Source: Heterobilharzia americana (Eukaryota; Platyhelminthes; Trematoda; Strigeidida; Schistosomatidae). From it: a stretch of 64,000 nucleotides of DNA. The stretch's first letter is position 1, and every line of letters begins with the position of its first letter. Both the position numbers and the translations under genes were made by a program. The stretch lies in NCBI GenBank assembly GCA_944470555.2, contig OX104129.1:84466820-84530819 (forward strand). The letters run 5' to 3'. Below are positions 59,945 through 64,000 of this stretch, one piece after another. The notes under the pieces were generated by a model, which saw only the letters and a program-made list of their open reading frames with translations, was not told the DNA's origin and ran no database searches.

Positions 59945-60045
59945 TCAATCCCGTCCACGTCGCAATTTCATGTAGATTATCACAGCGATTCCAGTGACTA
60001 CGATTGTAGCACCGACTACACTGAACACAATTGTGACAACACGCA
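59945..60045 (-). CDS. Candidate membrane-anchor exon, unit B
   Basis: It starts after an acceptor with a pyrimidine-rich tract (TATCCACTTTTGTAG) and reads, after two bases, a strong membrane span (TIVFSVVGATIVVTGIAVII) and a basic stop-transfer tail KLRRGRD with TGA. The entry phase (two leading bases) matches the exit phase of the cassette exons upstream on this strand. A single-pass type I anchor is the obvious reading. A donor-like GTGGAC sits inside the tail, so an alternative splice is possible. Confidence 0.5.
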
Positions 60046-61308
60046 CTACAAAAGTGGATATGAAATGAAATCACGGAGTGGTAATCAAGTAAAACTGAAC
60101 ACATTCATCAACAGTATCACACACCAAACACACACACACACGCACATAGACACACACGGAAAATGTAGTTGAAGTGACTGTAATCACTGGGCAAACCATT
60201 CCATTGACACTTCACTAAGTGACAACATGTTTGAGCAGTATACATTTGACGCTTGCACATCGATTGTCAAGTCAATACAGTCAGCTCCCATCTCAACCTC
60301 TTCACTTGCAAAATTCATTCACTTCACAATGTTACAATGCCAGTCGCGATGAAGAAATCCGATCATTTCGTTGTATTTCATATGAGATGCCACTCATCGA
60401 TTGGCAGCAATCATCGAACATCTATTCTGTCATCTCTTATCATAGAGAGCTATGCAGTAGTCAGCAAGGTGTCGTGTCATCGCGTTTCTTCAGCTTGATT
60501 GTGGGAAATTACTTGGAGGAATCATGTGAGACTATTTCAAGCGAACAAGATGTTGTCGGAGTTGGCAGTCATTCCTAATGCCAGTGTGATGCACTGATGT
60601 GTGCAGCATGTTGATGGACATCATCAAGCTCACAAGATTTCCAGCATCCATATGAACACAGATGAGGTGGACAACAAACATCCACTCACAGAAGTGTGTT
60701 GGTTAGAAACGAAAGTCGCTAGGTAATCTGATGAGCATGTTTCCTTGGATAATCGACAAATATCACTCACTCCTCTCTCATTCGCCTTTCACTTGTCATC
60801 AGTGGGCATCAATCACATTGACGATGAGATGGTTGATAAAAATATGGTAACACAAAAGTCGAACCTCACTTCATTCTTCTATTTCATGAAATCTGCTTTC
60901 CTGTCGAACCTAACTTGTTCATATCGGAATTCCTTTCCTACCACAAAATGTTATCCAAACGAACACACTTTTCTAGCCACAAGACGCTCAACTCTGGGAG
61001 TTGTGTTATTGTCACACAAATCTGTCAGCGATGTTGTCGAATGCATAGAATTCAGAGGAATGCAAATTACTCATAGTTTTGAGTGAGTTGACTGGGATGG
61101 GAAGAAAGATGGCAGTTGATTTTACATTTCACATTTACTGAGGGAGATATGAATAGTCTGGAAGCAGTGTAATTAGACAAATGTGGTATACTTGTAACAT
61201 TCGCCATGTGATAAACTTTCATTCCTTGATGGGATTTGAAGGTGTCCTGGCCAACAATGGACTGGATGGTTTGAAAAAACTTGGGCACCGAGTTAGTATG
61301 ATTCATTG

Positions 61309-61444
61309 TATAGGATGTAGTTTTGCTTGTGTAAGCCCGGCGTAGTGTATTAGAACAAATAAAAAATATTTGTTTGTTTATTTTGTTATTTGTTTTAATA
61401 TACTATACTACGCGGGGATTACACAAGTAAAAATACATCCTATA
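61309..61444. repeat. Imperfect foldback, about 55-base arms
   Basis: The left arm (TATAGGATGTAGTTTTGCTT, then GTGTAAGCC...) is complementary to the right arm (GATTACACAAGTAAAAATAC, then ATCCTATA) around a short T/A-rich loop. Units A (27875) and C (49205) contain only one arm. It could be a MITE-like insertion or a local inverted duplication. Confidence 0.65.
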
Positions 61445-61961
61445 GGCTGATGGGATAGTTACCGAAAAGCAACCTCATTCATCTACTGTTCAACATCCAC
61501 CTGGTTTGCATCATTCACATGTTCGAACTGGAATTCTCTAGGCAATTGTCAATGTTCTTCATTTCTCATTTCTGTCTAGAATGCATGCATGTTTAGCATG
61601 GATACTGAGGAACATAATATTGTTTAGTGTGTAACTAAATCATCACATGTTTTCTTGTCAGTTCGATTATTTATATTTCACATGAACAAAAGAGACTTCG
61701 AATTCTAGTTTGACACAGTTAATATAAGTTCACAGGAGTACTGGATGTTTTTTCAGGTGGTAATTTGAATCGGCATATTTCTGTGGGCATCTCTTCAGTG
61801 TTTAGTTCTGTGTGGATTCTGCGTTAATCACAGGAAGCATCTCCTTGCCATCTTACTTGGTTCAATCTCCTCATCATACGGATAAACGCAAGGTGTGAAA
61901 CATGTCCATGATTCACAACACGAAATCTGCCAACAACAAGTAATCTAATTCTAGTCAATGC

Positions 61962-61995
61962 AGTGCAGTGCAGTGCAGTGAAGTGAAGTGGAAGT
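61962..61995 (+). repeat. Short (GCAGT/GAAGT)n tandem repeat
   Basis: Five-base repeat GCAGT changing into GAAGT, about 34 bases. Confidence 0.85.
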
Positions 61996-62059
61996 CAAGG
62001 GTTACTTTCATGCTTTCAATGTGAAAGGAACTTTATGGCAAGTAAGACACTAGTTGTCG

Positions 62060-62210
62060 GGTGAATGTAACAGTTGAAACAGCGTCAGTTGGTTCACTTG
62101 CCACTGTTCTTCCCATATGTTGGAGAATGTCCGAAGATTGGTGGTCCGTTGTATCTTCTTCCCTTACGAGTGAGGTTTCTCTTGAGAGTGTTACGTGCTC
62201 AGTGTTCATC
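62060..62210 (-). CDS. Candidate exon related to the cassettes, unit B
   Basis: After an acceptor GTGGTCATTCAG at 62222-62211 the frame reads NTEHVTLSRETSLVREEDT, then SSDILQHMGRTVASEPTDAV and ends near STVT. The last part resembles the end of the 174-nt cassette exon (QHQGATVTADTT..NTST there). The donor seen in the cassettes (ACTG followed by GTAGGT) reads ACTG followed by TTACAT here. Splicing may be lost or shifted, and the entry phase differs. Possibly a decayed exon. Confidence 0.35.
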
Positions 62211-62540
62211 CTGAATGACCACACGGAATGAGATTGGAAGTGTGCGATTCTGTACAGAAATGTCTACTGTAATACGCCACTGTATAGTGCAGTTGTGTAA
62301 GGGAAATTAACGAGTCAGTGTGTAGGAGACTGATTTACAAGTCAACAATTTTACAATTCCATATCTGATCTGCTTTGCTCAGTATCGAGGTATTCAATTC
62401 CTACATTGATAGTTTGTAGACTTCACACATCAAGTAATTGGATGTAGTCATTGAGTCACATTAATGAATGAAAAGGTTTGGTAACGTTCCAAATGAGTAA
62501 AAGGCAACAATTGAATCACAATGTTGTTGGCTTAACCTAC

Positions 62541-62612
62541 CAGTTGAAGTATTCTTCATTGTATCAGCTGTGACTGCTGATCCCACAGTCGTCGTGAGTG
62601 TATACGTAGGTC
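62541..62612 (-). CDS. Cassette exon 1, 72 nt, phase 1-1
   Basis: Acceptor CTCAACCCTCCAG, donor GTAGGTTAAG. Exactly 24 codons in phase 1: PTYTLTTTVGSAVTADTMK, ending NTST. Thr-rich, so likely O-glycosylated if secreted. It can be skipped or included without changing the frame. Confidence 0.55.
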
Positions 62613-62964
62613 CTGGAGGGTTGAGTGTAAGAACAGTGAAATATAATACAAATGGGTGGATATTATTACTGAAGTGAATCACTGCTTATCACAGCTGAAT
62701 AAGTATGATGCATCAGTCTGTGGAAGACTGTTACCACAATGGACATTTCACACACACACACACACAAACACAAACAATCTAAGTGGGTGCTTCCAAATGT
62801 ACATTCTGCTTCGTCATATCACTCTTCGCACACTTCACACTTCCTTGTTCACCTCTGAGATTTCGATGTAGTCATTGAGTCACATTAATGAATGAAAAGG
62901 TTTGGTAACATTTCAAATGAGTAAAAGGCAACAATTGAATCACAATGTTGTTGGCTTAACCTAC

Positions 62965-63036
62965 CAGTTGAAGTATTCTTCATTTTATCAGCTGTGAATG
63001 TTGATCCTTCAGACGTCATGGGTGTATACGTAGGTC
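62965..63036 (-). CDS. Cassette exon 2, 72 nt, phase 1-1
   Basis: Same splice sites and length as cassette exon 1. Reads PTYTPMTSEGSTFTADKMK and NTST. It differs from exon 1 at several residues in the middle while the introns are nearly identical. Confidence 0.55.
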
Positions 63037-63404
63037 CTGGAGGATTGAGTGTAAGAACGAACAGTGAAATATAATACAAATGGGTGGATATTATTACTGA
63101 AGTGAATGACTGCTTATCACAGCTGAATAAGTATGATGCGTCAGTCTGTGGAAGACTGTTACCACAATGGACATTTCACACACACACACACAAACACACA
63201 CACACAGACACAAACAATCTAAGTGGGTGCTTCCAAATGTACATTCTGCTTCGTCATATCACTCTTCGCACACTTCACACTTCCTTGTTCACCTCTGAGA
63301 TTTCGATGTAGTCATTGAGTCACATTAATGAATGAAAAGGTTTGGTAACATTTCAAATGAGTAAAACGCAGCAATTGAATCACAATATTGTTGACCTAAC
63401 CTAC

Positions 63405-63578
63405 CAGTTGAAGTATTGTCCGTTGTATCAGCTGTGACTGTCGCTCCCTGATGTTGGGGATTGCCTGAAGTTTCAGTGTTCACCACGTGTTCCTCGTTCA
63501 CACCTATGTTTTCTGTGGGAAGTGTAAACTGTTCGGCATCTGTTGATACTTCATTCGTCATGTCTAAATACGTGATTC
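63405..63578 (-). CDS. Cassette exon 3, 174 nt, phase 1-1
   Basis: Same acceptor and donor as the 72-nt exons, but 58 codons long: ITYLDMTNEVSTDAEQFTL, PTENIGVNEEHVVNTETSG, then GATVTADTTDNTST. The start and end correspond to the 72-nt exons, so those look like versions with the middle removed. Acidic and Thr-rich, with two possible N-glycosylation sites near its end only if the next residue fits. Confidence 0.55.
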
Positions 63579-63730
63579 CTGGAGGGTTGAGTGTAAGAAC
63601 AGTGAAATATAATATAAATGGGTGGATATTATTACTGAATTGAATGACTGCTTATCACAGCTGTATAAGTATTTTGCATAAGTCTGTGGAAGACTGTTAC
63701 CACAATGGACATTTCACACAGACACAGTCT

Positions 63731-64000
63731 ACCCGCCTCACTTCACTATTGCACACGCTCGGACTTCACATCTTCATTAACCACTGAAAACCTGCATCAC
63801 CTCCTCTTTTCTACATCACCGAAATTGCAACTGTTATGTTTCACTGTCTCATGTTGTTTCCTTCATTTGATGACTCCTTAATCGGAATCGATGATGTGGG
63901 ATTCGAAATAAAAGATAATGAGAGCTGGTCGTTGTAAACTTTCAGAGGACAATTTTCAGCTTCTATACTCAGGCTGTGACAAGCATCTGAAACTTCAATG
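63731..64000. other. Window end, unassigned
   Basis: Upstream of the cassettes on the minus strand. The missing 5' exons, including any signal peptide, would be expected here or beyond. None is evident in these bases. Confidence 0.35.

Larger units (their letters stand above)
59330..63730 (-). other. Unit B of the duplicated gene-family locus (best preserved)
   Basis: This minus-strand locus has, in transcription order, three exon cassettes (63405-63578, 62965-63036, 62541-62612), a related exon near 62060-62210, and a transmembrane exon at 59945-60045. Blocks between them match units A and C. The start of the gene must lie beyond the window edge. Inferred product: a Ser/Thr-rich, mucin-like extracellular stalk on a single membrane span. 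The phase-1 symmetric exons recall schistosome micro-exon genes; direct homology to a named one is not shown. Confidence 0.5.
62442..63730. repeat. Three tandem cassettes of 423, 440 and about 425 bp
   Basis: Repeat starts at 62442, 62865 and 63305 (shared start GTAGTCATTGAGTCACATTA). Each holds one exon on the minus strand and, except the last, a CA run of variable length in the intron (62749-62767; 63177-63209). Units one and two are almost identical; unit three differs mainly inside its longer exon. Confidence 0.92.

Noticed and set aside
62749..63209. CA runs in the cassettes as coding repeats
   Set aside because: They lie between exons with good splice sites and vary in length between cassettes, as expected for intronic microsatellites.
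1..64000. CRISPR arrays, bacterial operons, rRNA, tRNA or spliced-leader RNA genes
   Set aside because: None seen. The only tRNA-like stretches lack a full cloverleaf, and no spliced-leader sequence was noticed.

Overview
The window looks like nuclear DNA of a parasitic flatworm, most probably a Schistosoma blood fluke. The DNA is AT-rich and packed with decayed RTE-clade and CR1-like non-LTR retrotransposons. It carries two Ty3/gypsy elements whose Gag has a C-H-C-C type zinc knuckle, and one host gene exon resembling NRDE2. It also holds short, symmetric, phase-1 exons with Ser/Thr-rich coding, the style of schistosome micro-exon genes. The genus call is an inference from these features; no database search was possible.

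Layout. 1-3780: antisense RTE-type element with most of its endonuclease and reverse transcriptase. 3890-4085: sense fragment of the same 3' end. 4752-5834: minus-strand exon of an NRDE2-like gene with one in-frame TAG. 6737-11765: 5'-truncated, frameshifted RTE element of a second family plus about 2.5 kb of flank; this whole block recurs inverted at 42257-47132. 12185-13905: another wrecked copy of the first RTE family. 14740-23720: a graveyard of Pao/BEL-like, CR1-like and RTE fragments. 24000-36780: few coding signals, but it contains members of a duplicated locus (25.6-29.0 kb, minus strand) and oppositely oriented candidate exons (34.37-36.6 kb, plus strand). 36790-37608: 5' half of an RTE element, cut at 37609 by LTR retrotransposon A (minus strand, 37609-42232). 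47.4-53.4 kb: two plausible plus-strand exons and a further minus-strand unit (49.2-50.9 kb). 53428-59092: LTR retrotransposon B, complete, with a 4-bp target duplication. 59.3-63.7 kb: the best-preserved unit of the duplicated locus, with three tandem exon cassettes and a transmembrane exon on the minus strand.

The most interesting system is the dispersed minus-strand gene family (units at 25.6-29.0, 49.2-50.9 and 59.3-63.7 kb). It has tandem 424-440 bp cassettes, each with one exon of 72, 72 or 174 nt, all divisible by three and all in the same phase. Downstream lie exons that would encode a membrane anchor and a short tail. I infer a family of secreted or membrane-bound mucin-like proteins diversified by exon duplication. 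Its full gene models, expression and identity are unproven. The second main theme is rearrangement by retroelements: a 5-kb inverted duplication ending at an RTE 3' terminus, an element capped by its own inverted tail, and an LTR shared by two tandem elements at the breakpoint.

Caution: most breaks in the LTR and RTE frames are single-base gaps. Some may be consensus errors of the assembly rather than true mutations.
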